Positions 43,201 to 51,766 of a stretch of 64,000 bases of DNA are shown in pieces. Below the pieces are notes generated by a model. It had not been told where the DNA came from, ran no database searches, and saw only the letters and a program-made list of their open reading frames with translations. Both the position numbers and the translations under genes were made by a program. The first letter of the stretch is position 1. The number at the start of each line of letters is the position of its first letter. The stretch comes from Halanaerobiales bacterium (lineage in GTDB: Bacteria > Bacillota > Halanaerobiia > Halanaerobiales > DTU029): NCBI GenBank assembly GCA_022360715.1, contig JAKSCG010000191.1, positions 1 through 64,000 on the forward strand, read 5' to 3'.

Positions 43201-44595
43201 CTATCCCTTCAGTCCAGTGAAACTGATCCCTTCCACAAAGTACTTTTGGAAGACAACAAACAAGATAATAATCGGTAAAGCGGAGATAATTGCTCCGGCC
43301 AGAATTGGACCCCAGGCCATCCCTGCAGCACCATACATTATCCGGAAACTTAGCAGACCGACAGTCAGTGGGAATTTATCCATGGGTGAAGTAATAATAA
43401 CCAGCGGCATAAAGAAATCATTCCATGTCCCCTGAAAGGTCAAGATTGTTAAGGCTCCAAGAGCCGGTTTAGCTAGCGGAAGCATTATTTTAAAGAAGGT
43501 CTGATAAGTAGAAGCCCCATCAATACAGGCTGATTCTTCCAGCGACCTGGGTAATCCGGCAAAAAACTGTTTCATAATAAAAACGGCGCTTCCGCTAACC
43601 ATCCCTTGAATAATCAAACCACTAAAGGTATTTAATAACGAATTTACCCCAAACATTTTACTTAAACCAAAGACCCCGTCCCGTAAGACCAGATAATTTG
43701 AAATAAATGTAACCTGAGCCGGGATCATCATTGAAAAAAGAATAAGGACAAAAAACAGCTTCTGCCCTACAAACTTAAGCCTTGCCAGCACATAGCCGGC
43801 CATTGCCGCTAAAATCAATGTCGTAATTACCCGCATAATCGAAATAAAAAAAGAATTTAACACCCAGCTTAAAAACAGACTTCTCCCGGTACTACGGCTA
43901 TAATTTTCATTAAAAACCCGATCATAGTTATGGAAGATATAGGGGATAAGACCACTGCTTATATTCTTCCAGCTTTGAACCATACCCAGTCTCTCAATAT
44001 TGTTGGGGGTAAGGGTTCCCTGCACAAACTCGACCTGATAAGGGACTTTTAAATTAAGGGGTACTATATCGAAATTAAAGTGACTGGGGTTGCTGATCAT
44101 AATCTGATACTCGGCATAAATTGCTCCCCCTTCGGTCCAGCGCTTAATTTCTTCAACCGCACTAACCTCTAAATAATCCGCTGCATATTTCTGAGTAAGG
44201 TCAAGGGCCGCCTGACCCGATCCGGCAACCCGTACCGGGATACTCACCTCTGGCAATACAACCTCATGCCCCGCTGGAAATCGATAAGTTACCTTTAATT
44301 GCACCATTTTACCGGCTTTAAATTGACCAAATAAACCTCCACTCCCAGCCTGTCGGGCCAGGTTAAAAGCCCCCAGCCAGTTGCGAGGAGAAAGCTGGGC
44401 TGTCTGAATGGTTGGGGGCCATTCGGTCGGATTATCTTTTAAACTGGAAATTGCCCCAAAGAGAAAAGGCCCCATGAAAAGGAAAGAAATAAGGATTAAG
44501 ATTAGATACACTGCTCCAACATTCAGCCAGCGCTTCCGTCTAATCCTGAATTGTAATTCTACTTGTGACTGTTGGTTGCTCGATAACTCACTCAC
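43201..44595 (-). CDS. carbohydrate ABC permease (MalG type) with large periplasmic insert
   Basis: About 464 residues, much longer than a normal 280-residue MalG protein. The first helix (about 25-50) is followed by an insert of roughly 170 residues outside the membrane, including a beta-rich portion (VTYRFPAGHEVVLPEVSIPV, VAGSGQAALDLTQ). The five remaining helices and the EAA loop (LEESACIDGASTYQTFFKI, about 355-375) follow. The GTG at 44595 is the start because AGGAGG lies 7 bases before it; it overlaps the previous gene by 8 bases. It pairs with the MalF-type subunit. The insert might contact the binding protein. Confidence 0.9.
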   Translation of the reverse strand: MSELSSNQQSQVELQFRIRRKRWLNVGAVYLILILISFLFMGPFLFGAISSLKDNPTEWPPTIQTAQLSPRNWLGAFNLARQAGSGGLFGQFKAGKMVQLKVTYRFPAGHEVVLPEVSIPVRVAGSGQAALDLTQKYAADYLEVSAVEEIKRWTEGGAIYAEYQIMISNPSHFNFDIVPLNLKVPYQVEFVQGTLTPNNIERLGMVQSWKNISSGLIPYIFHNYDRVFNENYSRSTGRSLFLSWVLNSFFISIMRVITTLILAAMAGYVLARLKFVGQKLFFVLILFSMMIPAQVTFISNYLVLRDGVFGLSKMFGVNSLLNTFSGLIIQGMVSGSAVFIMKQFFAGLPRSLEESACIDGASTYQTFFKIMLPLAKPALGALTILTFQGTWNDFFMPLVIITSPMDKFPLTVGLLSFRIMYGAAGMAWGPILAGAIISALPIIILFVVFQKYFVEGISFTGLKG

Positions 44596-45712
44596 TTTTA
44601 TACCTCCTCTCACCGGTAACCCGTTGCTGGATCACGACAATAATTAAAGTAAGAACAGCCAGAACTAAGGCTGCAGCACTGGCCATACCGACCTCAGCTA
44701 TCGCTGACCGGGGAAACATAGTGACATAAACATAATAGGCCAGGGTTATTATTGATTCCTGGGGAGCCTGACCACCAATAATAGCGACCTGATCGAACAT
44801 CTGCAGGGTACTGATCAACCCCATTGTTACAACGAGGAAGGTAATATGTCTTAACTGGGGAACTGTCACATACCAGAATTTCTGAACAGTCGATGCCCCA
44901 TCGACTTCTGCCGCCTGATAGAGCGAAAGCGGTATATCCTGTAAACCGGCCAGGTATAGTAACATAAAAGTCGGGATAGTAGTCCAGATATTAAGAAACA
45001 TAATTGCCGCTAGTGGCCGGGGAAAAGCTAAGGAGCCGGCCCAATTCGGAGTTGTCTCTCTGGTATTTAACCAGATAGTTTCCAAAGGCTGGACAGTAAG
45101 GATTGATATAAAACCACCGGTTTTTAATAAAAAAGTTATCACTACTGCCAGCAGCAGAGAAAGCACAACATAACTGGGCTCAAAAATACTAACCGGTCTC
45201 TGCCGCCACTTCTCCTTCAGGACAAGTAAGGTCTGGCTGATTAAAAAGAAAATTAAAAATACCCAGATAAGCAATCGGTATTGAGCGAAAAGGGTTAAAA
45301 GGTAATTGATCACCCCTTTTCGTTGAAATAACCAGATAAAAATTAAGGTAATGACAACACTTGAAGTAACACTCGGCATATAATAGGCCGCCCGGAAGAA
45401 TTTAATCCCTCTAATTTTATAGTTGAGGACTACCGCTAAAATCAGGGCTCCGATCGTTTGGAAGGTTGTAACAATAATCGCATAGGTTAAAGAATTTTTT
45501 AAAGCGCGAGCAAACAGAAATTCCCGGAAAAGACCTTGAAAATTACTCAACCCAACAAAGCGGGGAGTAGCAAAAAGGTCGTAATCGGTAAAACTAAAAA
45601 ATAATACTCTAATAAAAGCATAGCCAAAAAAGATTAAAAACCAGATCACAAACGGTGTTAACAGAAGATAAGGAGCGGATTTTTCTTTGAGAAATCGCCA
45701 TTTGTTCTCCAA
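44588..45712 (-). CDS. carbohydrate ABC permease (MalF type)
   Basis: About 374 residues. First helix near residues 15-40, an extended region with extra helices and a loop (about 110-230), and the EAA loop LYQAAEVDGASTVQKFWYV (about 285-305). A TTG at 45712 is the best start because GGAGG lies 8 bases before it; an upstream GTG (45721) overlaps the ribosome site. Membrane partner of the MalG-type protein for uptake of the disaccharide. Confidence 0.88.
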   Translation of the reverse strand: MENKWRFLKEKSAPYLLLTPFVIWFLIFFGYAFIRVLFFSFTDYDLFATPRFVGLSNFQGLFREFLFARALKNSLTYAIIVTTFQTIGALILAVVLNYKIRGIKFFRAAYYMPSVTSSVVITLIFIWLFQRKGVINYLLTLFAQYRLLIWVFLIFFLISQTLLVLKEKWRQRPVSIFEPSYVVLSLLLAVVITFLLKTGGFISILTVQPLETIWLNTRETTPNWAGSLAFPRPLAAIMFLNIWTTIPTFMLLYLAGLQDIPLSLYQAAEVDGASTVQKFWYVTVPQLRHITFLVVTMGLISTLQMFDQVAIIGGQAPQESIITLAYYVYVTMFPRSAIAEVGMASAAALVLAVLTLIIVVIQQRVTGERRYKSE

Positions 45713-45759
45713 ACTCTCCACCTCCAGGTTAGTACATAGCTGATCAGCAGGACGATTAA

Positions 45760-45787
45760 AGGAAGGGAAGGAGAGCCTCCCCCTCCC
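45760..45787 (-). other. intercistronic hairpin after the binding-protein gene
   Basis: On the minus strand GGGAGGGGGAGG, loop CTCT and CCTTCCCTTCC form a GC-rich stem of about 12 pairs with G-U wobbles, followed by TTTAATCG. Hairpins at this place are known to protect the binding-protein part of the mRNA and lower permease expression. A weak attenuating terminator is the other option. Confidence 0.55.
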
Positions 45788-45802
45788 TATATAAGAACCA
45801 TG

Positions 45803-47050
45803 CTACTTCATTACATCTTCATCCAGTCTCTTCTGAGCGGTGGCCAGGGCTTGCTCAACAGTCGACTGTCCACTCATTACTTCAGCCAGAGCAGCATTAA
45901 TCGGATCGATCCATTTTCCACCATACTCTTTAAAACTAAATGGTTTAACCTGCCCAGTGGCAGCACCGATAAAGACGATTTTATTAGCCTGAGCCTCTTT
46001 TGTTTCATTCTCAAAGTAGGGGTTATCGACCAGGGATTTACGGCTCGGAATAGCTAAACCCCTTTCCAGGACCCATTGTTGGGCTGCGGGAGAGGTGAGA
46101 GCTTCCAACACCTTAAAAGTGAGTTCTTTGTTTTGGGAATCGGCATTAATCCCCCAGGCTACTGTGAAGATAAAATTACCCCTTTCACCGGTCGCTGTAC
46201 TCTTCGGCAGTAAAGTTGCATCATAATTAAGGTTAGGGGCCTGATCCCGCAAAAAACCGATAATCCAGGCACCTTCCAGGCAAGTGGCGGTATTCCCGGT
46301 GGCAAATGCCCCTCCTCCCCAACCCTGCCCGATATCAGCCGGCATTAATCCCAAACCCTTAGCCTTCAGGTCTGTGTATACGGCAAAAGCCTCTTTAAAT
46401 TCCGGAGCCAGCAGATTAGTCTCGTTTCCGACAAATGGTTCCCACCCATTAGCATAAGCTAAGGCACCCATTCTGGCGAAGTCAGGCTGTAACGCCATTC
46501 CAATAAAATTCTGGTCAATCGCTACTACTTTCTCCAGTTTCTGCTCCAGGCTTTCCCAGGTATCCTCGCTATTGGGATACTCCACCCCGGCTATATCAAA
46601 AAGGTCTTTGTTATAGAAAAGGGCTAAAGAATTAAAATCTTTTGGTATACCATATAAGCTCCCGTCAACTGTAAAACCCTCCAGCAGTGAAGTCACAATA
46701 TCATCTTTGCTCAAAACTGCTGAATCTTGCAAATAACTATCTAAGGGCTCAACTGCTCCCGTTTTAATCACATTCTTGGCCCAGAAAATATCCATATAAA
46801 ATAAATCAGCAGCTGTTCCGGCTGATAAAGCGTTTAGAATGTATCTTGGATAATCATCGGCAATCGGTTCATAAATAATCTTAACACCTTGGGCGGCTAA
46901 CTCTGTTTCTACAAACCTGGCGATTAATTCCTCAACAATATTCTGGTCATTACCACCAAACCCGGCAATTCGAATTTCAGTCGCCGCCTGGCTAACCGAA
47001 GAAATAATTAAAACTAAAAACATTATCCCCCATAGTAATCTTGTTTTCAT
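45803..47050 (-). CDS. sugar ABC transporter solute-binding protein
   Basis: 415 residues, extracellular solute-binding protein family 1. The signal peptide (about 1-22, LVLIISSVSQAATE) lacks a lipobox cysteine. Typical features: AGFGGNDQNIVEELIARF near the N-terminus, DLFYMDIFWA (about 80-90), YGIPKDFNSLALFYNKDLFD (about 135-155) and a C-terminal region with QQWVLERGLAIPSRK. It binds the disaccharide for the two permeases downstream. AAGGAGG lies 9 bases before the ATG, and a LacI-type operator lies 27 bases upstream of the start. Confidence 0.93.
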   Translation of the reverse strand: MKTRLLWGIMFLVLIISSVSQAATEIRIAGFGGNDQNIVEELIARFVETELAAQGVKIIYEPIADDYPRYILNALSAGTAADLFYMDIFWAKNVIKTGAVEPLDSYLQDSAVLSKDDIVTSLLEGFTVDGSLYGIPKDFNSLALFYNKDLFDIAGVEYPNSEDTWESLEQKLEKVVAIDQNFIGMALQPDFARMGALAYANGWEPFVGNETNLLAPEFKEAFAVYTDLKAKGLGLMPADIGQGWGGGAFATGNTATCLEGAWIIGFLRDQAPNLNYDATLLPKSTATGERGNFIFTVAWGINADSQNKELTFKVLEALTSPAAQQWVLERGLAIPSRKSLVDNPYFENETKEAQANKIVFIGAATGQVKPFSFKEYGGKWIDPINAALAEVMSGQSTVEQALATAQKRLDEDVMK

Positions 47051-47076
47051 TTGATAAAACCTCCTTTTTTTAGTAA

Positions 47077-47090
47077 CTTAAACGTTAAAG
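47077..47090. promoter_or_regulatory. LacI-family operator before the binding-protein gene
   Basis: CTTAAACGTTAAAG, the exact reverse complement of the site before lacI (48138-48151), with the central ACGT palindrome usual for LacI-family sites. It lies in the 53-base gap between lacI and the transport operon, between a weak CTTTAC and TAAAAA pair that could be a promoter. Confidence 0.8.
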
Positions 47091-47103
47091 TAAAGCTGTT
47101 TTT

Positions 47104-48126
47104 TTACCCCCTTTCCTGGTTGATGGACTGACAGGAGTCCCTGATTATTAATTCAGGCTGTAAAACCACTTTTTGCTCCGACCCCCGGCCGGCAATTCTG
47201 TCCAGGAGCAGTTTAGCAGCCTCTTTCCCCATTTTTATACCATCCTGGCTGACTGTAGTCAAACCCGGTTCAACAAATTCACTGGAAGATAAATTATCAA
47301 AACCAATAATCGACATATCATGCGGTAGATGCAATCCTGCTTCCTTAAATGCTTGGATAGCTCCCAACGCCATTAAGTCGGAAGCGGCAAAAACAGCGGT
47401 AGGTCGCTGCTCCATTTTTAAAATTTCTCTTCCCCAGTAATAACCGCTCTCTTGACTAAAATCGCCCGGGAAGACCAACCCCGACTCAAAAGAGTCTCTT
47501 TCCCTTAGATATTGACGGAAAGCATTATATCTAAACTTTGATACCTGGGCTTTTTCATGACCATTAATCATAGCAATCCGGCGATGTCCTAATCTCCATA
47601 AGTAGTCCATTGCTTTATTGACACCTGTTCGATTATCGGTTGAAACATAATATATATTTTTACCCTCGATATCGGTATCAATAATTGAGATCGGTAATGG
47701 TGAGCTCTTTAATTCATCAATGTGGGGATCATCCAGTCTGACTCCAAATAAAACTGCTCCCTCTACCCTTCGCTCCTTACATAGTTTTATATATGACTTT
47801 TCATTGAGCAGGTCACTGTCGGTTGAAAAAAGTAATATATCATAGTCATTTTTATTAGCTTCTTCCAAAATACCGGCGATAAACTGAAAAACAAAACTGT
47901 CCAATTTTTGACTAACCCGGCTAAACATAAACACACCCAATGTGTTACTCTTGTTGGTAACCAGCCGCTTAGCAATCGTATTAGCCGAATAATCCAACTC
48001 TTCGGCAACTTTTTTTACCCTTATTTTTAATTGATCACTAATATCATCTTTATCATTTAAGGCTTTCGATACTGCTGTTACCGAAATCCCGAGCCTTTTG
48101 GCAATATCCTTAATAGTAGCCGTCAT
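47104..48126 (-). CDS. LacI-family transcriptional regulator
   Basis: 340 residues. The helix-turn-helix TIKDIAKRLGISVTAVSKAL and hinge helix (residues 3-55) precede a sugar-binding core (about 60-330: GVFMFSRVSQ, LWRLGHRRIAMINGHEKAQV, AVFAASDLMALGAIQAFKEA, MSIIGFDN). It probably represses the disaccharide operon and itself through the two identical operators at 47077-47090 and 48138-48151. The inducer is expected to be the imported disaccharide or a product of it. Confidence 0.93.
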   Translation of the reverse strand: MTATIKDIAKRLGISVTAVSKALNDKDDISDQLKIRVKKVAEELDYSANTIAKRLVTNKSNTLGVFMFSRVSQKLDSFVFQFIAGILEEANKNDYDILLFSTDSDLLNEKSYIKLCKERRVEGAVLFGVRLDDPHIDELKSSPLPISIIDTDIEGKNIYYVSTDNRTGVNKAMDYLWRLGHRRIAMINGHEKAQVSKFRYNAFRQYLRERDSFESGLVFPGDFSQESGYYWGREILKMEQRPTAVFAASDLMALGAIQAFKEAGLHLPHDMSIIGFDNLSSSEFVEPGLTTVSQDGIKMGKEAAKLLLDRIAGRGSEQKVVLQPELIIRDSCQSINQERG

Positions 48127-48137
48127 AAATATTCATC

Positions 48138-48151
48138 CTTTAACGTTTAAG
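48138..48151. promoter_or_regulatory. LacI-family operator before lacI
   Basis: CTTTAACGTTTAAG, 12 bases upstream of the lacI start codon and downstream of its -10 box, so bound repressor would block early elongation. Identical (inverted) to the site at 47077-47090. Confidence 0.8.
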
Positions 48152-48163
48152 TAAATTACTATT

Positions 48164-48192
48164 ATTATACCCTATTTAGATATTATTTGCAA
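48164..48192 (-). promoter_or_regulatory. lacI promoter
   Basis: TTGCAA (48187-48192), 17 bases, TATAAT (48164-48169) on the minus strand. Confidence 0.65.
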
Positions 48193-48211
48193 GAATCATT
48201 TGATTTTTCCT

Positions 48212-49045
48212 CTAAATCCTTGCTTCCTTTAACCGCTCGACCAGTTCATTGTCAATTCGTACACTTCCCATTGCAACATTCGGTTTAATTAAACCGTGAA
48301 AATCAGAGCCCCCGGTCACCAACAACCCCAATTCCCTGGCAATGTTAAGGTAATATGTGCTGGTTTGCCGATCATGTTTAGAGTGGTATACTTCAATTCC
48401 TTGTAATCCAACCTGAACCAGTTCGGCAATCTCCTTTCGTCCAAAGGGCTTCCCCTGATTATTGATAATAAAAGGGTGAGCCAGCACAGGAATACCTCTC
48501 GCTTTAATGATCAAATCTATTGCTGCGGCCGGGGTTAACTGCATTTTTTCCACATAAGCCTTTCCCCCATAAGCAATTAATTGATCGGTATAGGCCTCGC
48601 CCGGACAACTGATATAGCCGGCTTTAACCATCGCCCGGGCTATATGCGGTCTGCCGATAAAATCATCCCCGGCCATCTTTTTCACATCATCCAGGTTAAG
48701 ATTGACTCCTAATTGATTTAACTTAACAATCATCTTTTCGGCTCTTGTCAGGCGGAAAGTAAAGATTTGCTCGAGTTTTTTGAGCAAATTAGCGGAGTGA
48801 TAATCAAGATAATAACCCAGAATATGAATTTCCGTCCGGCCTTGATAGGAAGACAATTCAATCGCTGGTATTACCTCAACCTTCGATTCTTTTCCGGCCT
48901 CAATCGCTTCTGTTATACCCTTAACAGTATCATGATCAGTCAAAGCAATGATATCTAAGCCTTTATTAACAGCCATCTGGACCAATTCGCGGGGTGTATA
49001 ACTACCATCTGAATAGATCGAATGGAGATGGAGATCTGCTGACAT
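48212..49045 (-). CDS. PHP-domain phosphoesterase
   Basis: 277 residues of the PHP family related to E. coli RNase AM (YciV). Metal-binding motifs are visible: DLHLHSIYSDG (residues 4-14), TDHDT (about 37-41), the glutamate in VIPAIELS (about 59-66), LAHP (about 190) and GGSDFHG (about 250). It would hydrolyse nucleotide or short-RNA 5' ends in the cytoplasm with a trinuclear metal site. It lies just upstream of lacI and just after the YdcF-like gene, with no functional link apparent. Confidence 0.9.
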   Translation of the reverse strand: MSADLHLHSIYSDGSYTPRELVQMAVNKGLDIIALTDHDTVKGITEAIEAGKESKVEVIPAIELSSYQGRTEIHILGYYLDYHSANLLKKLEQIFTFRLTRAEKMIVKLNQLGVNLNLDDVKKMAGDDFIGRPHIARAMVKAGYISCPGEAYTDQLIAYGGKAYVEKMQLTPAAAIDLIIKARGIPVLAHPFIINNQGKPFGRKEIAELVQVGLQGIEVYHSKHDRQTSTYYLNIARELGLLVTGGSDFHGLIKPNVAMGSVRIDNELVERLKEARI

Positions 49046-49071
49046 AAAAAAACCACATCCCTTGCAATAAA

Positions 49072-49830
49072 TTAAATTCTATCCCGTAAAGTGTACCATA
49101 TAATCCCCAACCACTCATGAAGAGCTGCCAGGTTGGCATTTAACGACCCCCTGTTCGGGAGATAACTCAACCAGCTTAAACGGTGATCGCTAATATATCC
49201 AGACGGCACAGGAACAACAGCGATCCCCTGTTTCTGAAAAACCAGCACTGTCCGCGGAAGGTGAAGAGCCGAAGTAACCAGATAAATTTTATTGCAAGCT
49301 CCCCTTTCCGACAGCCAGGCTTTAACATATAGCCCATTTTCGAAAGACGTCCTCGCCTGCTCTTCCGCTACTATTTCCTGAGCGGGAACACCCATCTCTT
49401 TCAACCAGTTGGCAGCAATCTCAGCCTCACTTGGACCGATTTGACCAATTGCTACTCCACCGGTATAGAGCAGCGGGCCGCCATTTTTTCGGTAGAGCTG
49501 GTATCCTTTTACAAGTCGCTGGAGGCTAACGGAGTTAAGGGTAGCCTGTCGGCCATTTAAAGAATAATGAATTCCCCCGCCCATTACTACCACCGGTAAA
49601 TTTTCGGTAATTCCGGTTTCCTGGTACCTTCTCTCCAACGGAATTACCAAAACTCTAGTCCCCCATCCCGTAAAGGTTATCAACATTAGCATTAGCAACA
49701 AAACAGTTAAAACCTTAATCAATACAGACCGAGCCTTCCGCAAAAGATAGATAACTACCGGTATGTAAAGGAGAATAAACAACCCCGGTAAGGAAAGGAA
49801 AGACGCAATCACCTTTTCTAAAGCTAACAT
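49072..49830 (-). CDS. YdcF/ElyC/SanA-family membrane protein (DUF218)
   Basis: 252 residues. Two membrane helices at the N-terminus (about 10-30 and 38-58) are followed by a DUF218 domain: LPVVVMGGGIHY (about 79-90), GGPLLYTGG (about 118-126), GPSEAEIAANWLKEMGVP (about 133-150) and VTSALHLPRTV (about 186-196). ElyC in Escherichia is needed for envelope polysaccharide or peptidoglycan lipid-carrier metabolism; the exact reaction is unknown. It starts 2 bases downstream of the yjbQ stop. Confidence 0.88.
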   Translation of the reverse strand: MLALEKVIASFLSLPGLFILLYIPVVIYLLRKARSVLIKVLTVLLLMLMLITFTGWGTRVLVIPLERRYQETGITENLPVVVMGGGIHYSLNGRQATLNSVSLQRLVKGYQLYRKNGGPLLYTGGVAIGQIGPSEAEIAANWLKEMGVPAQEIVAEEQARTSFENGLYVKAWLSERGACNKIYLVTSALHLPRTVLVFQKQGIAVVPVPSGYISDHRLSWLSYLPNRGSLNANLAALHEWLGIIWYTLRDRI

Positions 49831-49831
49831 T

Positions 49832-50248
49832 TTACTCCCCGATCACTTTAACCAGCACCCTCTTTTTCCGGCGACCATCAAATTCACCGTAAAAGATCTG
49901 TTCCCACGGCCCGAAATCCAGCTCTCCTCCGGTTACGGCAACTACTACTTCCCGGCCCATGATCTGCCGTTTTAAATGAGCATCTCCATTAGTTTCAAAG
50001 CCATTATGCTCATACCTGGAAACAGGTTGATGCGGCGCCAGTTCTTCCAACCATTTTTTATAATCATTATGTAACCCCGGTTCATCATCATTAATAAAGA
50101 CACTGGCTGTGATATGCATCGCATTAACTAGACAGAGTCCTTCTTTAATCCCACTTTTGGTGATAATATCCGCTACCTTTTGAGTAATATTGATAAAGCC
50201 AACCCTTTCTTCTACATTAAACCATAGGTATTCTCTAGATGATTTGAT
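49832..50248 (-). CDS. YjbQ/UPF0047 family protein with a non-canonical start codon
   Basis: The frame from an ATG at 50119 gives only 95 residues, but it stays open upstream to a TAG and the upstream codons encode the expected N-terminus ([20 protein letters not shown], then [11 protein letters not shown]). Full length would be about 138 residues, the usual size. There is no ATG, GTG or TTG in that stretch. GGGAGG lies 7 bases before an ATC at 50248 (or immediately before an ATT at 50254), so initiation at AUC/AUU is suggested. Conserved residues [19 protein letters not shown] and [15 protein letters not shown] are intact. Family members have weak thiamin-phosphate synthase activity in vitro; the real role is unclear. 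Confidence 0.8.
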   Translation of the reverse strand: MKSSREYLWFNVEERVGFINITQKVADIITKSGIKEGLCLVNAMHITASVFINDDEPGLHNDYKKWLEELAPHQPVSRYEHNGFETNGDAHLKRQIMGREVVVAVTGGELDFGPWEQIFYGEFDGRRKKRVLVKVIGE

Positions 50249-50352
50249 GCTAATCCCTCCCTATTAAAGTAAAACTTGCTATATTATTATTTTAATAACT
50301 TCGGCAGAATGCTCTATAATCCCACCTATTATTATCGGTGATAAAAGAAATA

Positions 50353-50372
50353 TAGCAGGAATGTACCTGCTA
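50353..50372 (-). terminator. hairpin terminator downstream of the SPFH gene
   Basis: TAGCAGG / CCTGCTA (7 bp, 6-base loop) followed on the minus strand by TATTTCTTTT. It lies just after a 26-codon open frame and about 165 bases beyond the SPFH stop. No other gene is seen between 50249 and 50536. Confidence 0.6.
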
Positions 50373-50374
50373 AA

Positions 50375-50455
50375 TTAATGCTTGATCTCTGCCTGTAAGA
50401 TTCTTATCCTGGCTTCGGTCAGTTCGGTTAATTTTACTACCTGCTCGATCCCCAT
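50375..50455 (-). CDS. 26-residue small protein candidate
   Basis: ATG to TAA coding MGIEQVVKLTELTEARIRIL plus six residues, an amphipathic helix. It sits between the SPFH gene and the terminator at 50353-50372, on the same strand. The ribosome site (GAAGTGGG directly before ATG) is too close to be convincing. Listed because the helix pattern is coding-like and the position within the transcript is apt. Confidence 0.25.
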   Translation of the reverse strand: MGIEQVVKLTELTEARIRILQAEIKH

Positions 50456-50536
50456 CCCACTTCTTTCTATGTTCTAATTATATCATTATTGTCTATTAAT
50501 TGTAAATAAGGTTAGAACTATCAAGCCTATAATTCC

Positions 50537-51532
50537 CTATTCACCCACCCTACTGCTTTCTCCATTAATTTTTTCCATTCTTTCATCTTGAGCAGTATTG
50601 TAGATATTTAGGGCCCGGACCATCAAATGCATATCACTCGGCAAAAAAACAGTGGTAGCCTTACCCTGACCCAAATTCTGGCTGATCTTTTCCGCATTAT
50701 ATAATTGCAGATATTTAGTAAGGACTTCCGGATATTTTTTTAAAATAACCGCAACTTTTTCATAAGCATAAAACTCGGCATCAAATTTAGATTTTTCTGC
50801 TTCAGCCTCTGCTCTGGCCCTGATTTTTATCGCTTCAGCTTCCATTTCTGCATAAACTTTGAGACCCATCCCTTCCTGTATTTTAGCTTCCTTCAGACCC
50901 TCAGCCCGTAATATTTTTTTCTTCTTTTCCAGTTCTTCCTGTTTCTGCTCAATTAATTCGCTGGCAAATTCACCCAATTCAAATTCCTTAATTTCCAGTT
51001 GGGTAACATCTATCCCCCAAGCACTAACAGCCTGGTCGGCTTCTTTTTCCAAATTAAGAGACACAGTAGCCCGGCTGTTATAGATCTCCTCCAGGTTAAA
51101 GCTGCCTATCTCATCACGCAGGATCGACCGAATAGTCAATTGTAGTGATTTGACATAGTCATTTACATTAAAAACCGCCATCTTTGGATCGACTACCCGA
51201 AAAAAAACAATCGCATCAATCTTAAATTGTACATTATCTTTAGAAATAACCTTTTCTTGGGGGAAATCAAAGACGATCTCCTTAATATCTACTTCATTGG
51301 TATAATTGACTTCCAGGGTATTTACATTAGTTAAGTGGAAAAAGTAGATTTGTCCAAACAAGCCGCCACAGGAGAGAAAACAATTTAAACCGGGTTTTAA
51401 AGTCCTGTTATACTTGCCAAACCTGGTTATAATAATATTTGTACCCTCTTTAACAAAAATAAAACGGAAAATACCGAGGGTTAGCCAGGTTAAAACCCGG
51501 TCAATACTGAGCTTATTTTTTTTCACTTGCAA
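50537..51532 (-). CDS. SPFH/Band 7 membrane protein (stomatin-like)
   Basis: 331 residues. N-terminal hydrophobic segment (about 12-28), SPFH core (about 28-200: FVKEGTNIIITRFGKYNRTL, VISKDNVQFKIDAIVFFRVV, LRDEIGSFNLEEIYNSR, WGIDVTQLEIKEF), then a long charged coiled coil (about 200-260: EQKQEELEKKKKIL, AEMEAEAIKIRARAEAEAEK). Such proteins form membrane scaffolds and often work with a protease of the NfeD type, which is not present here. Start is a TTG at 51532 or a GTG at 51526; GGGG lies before both. Confidence 0.88.
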   Translation of the reverse strand: MQVKKNKLSIDRVLTWLTLGIFRFIFVKEGTNIIITRFGKYNRTLKPGLNCFLSCGGLFGQIYFFHLTNVNTLEVNYTNEVDIKEIVFDFPQEKVISKDNVQFKIDAIVFFRVVDPKMAVFNVNDYVKSLQLTIRSILRDEIGSFNLEEIYNSRATVSLNLEKEADQAVSAWGIDVTQLEIKEFELGEFASELIEQKQEELEKKKKILRAEGLKEAKIQEGMGLKVYAEMEAEAIKIRARAEAEAEKSKFDAEFYAYEKVAVILKKYPEVLTKYLQLYNAEKISQNLGQGKATTVFLPSDMHLMVRALNIYNTAQDERMEKINGESSRVGE

Positions 51533-51693
51533 CTACCCCTTTTAAGGATTACTTTTCCAGGTTAATCAACCTTAGTTAAATAACCCGTTCAAATCCTTTA
51601 GTGCATTATATTCAGCTGCTATTTTTTTGATTACAGATTATTTAACAGTTGCAGTAAGTTCCCTAATTTGGGTAATCTGATCTATTAAAAAAA

Positions 51694-51724
51694 ATCCCTG
51701 TGCATGAAACAAATACACCGGGAT
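51694..51724 (-). terminator. terminator of the chemoreceptor gene
   Basis: ATCCC ... GGGAT with inner GTG/CAC pairs, followed on the minus strand by eight T (51686-51693). About 45 bases beyond the chemoreceptor stop. Confidence 0.8.
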
Positions 51725-51766
51725 AATTAATCAAAGCATAATATTTGACTAGTTTATATTTGTTTT

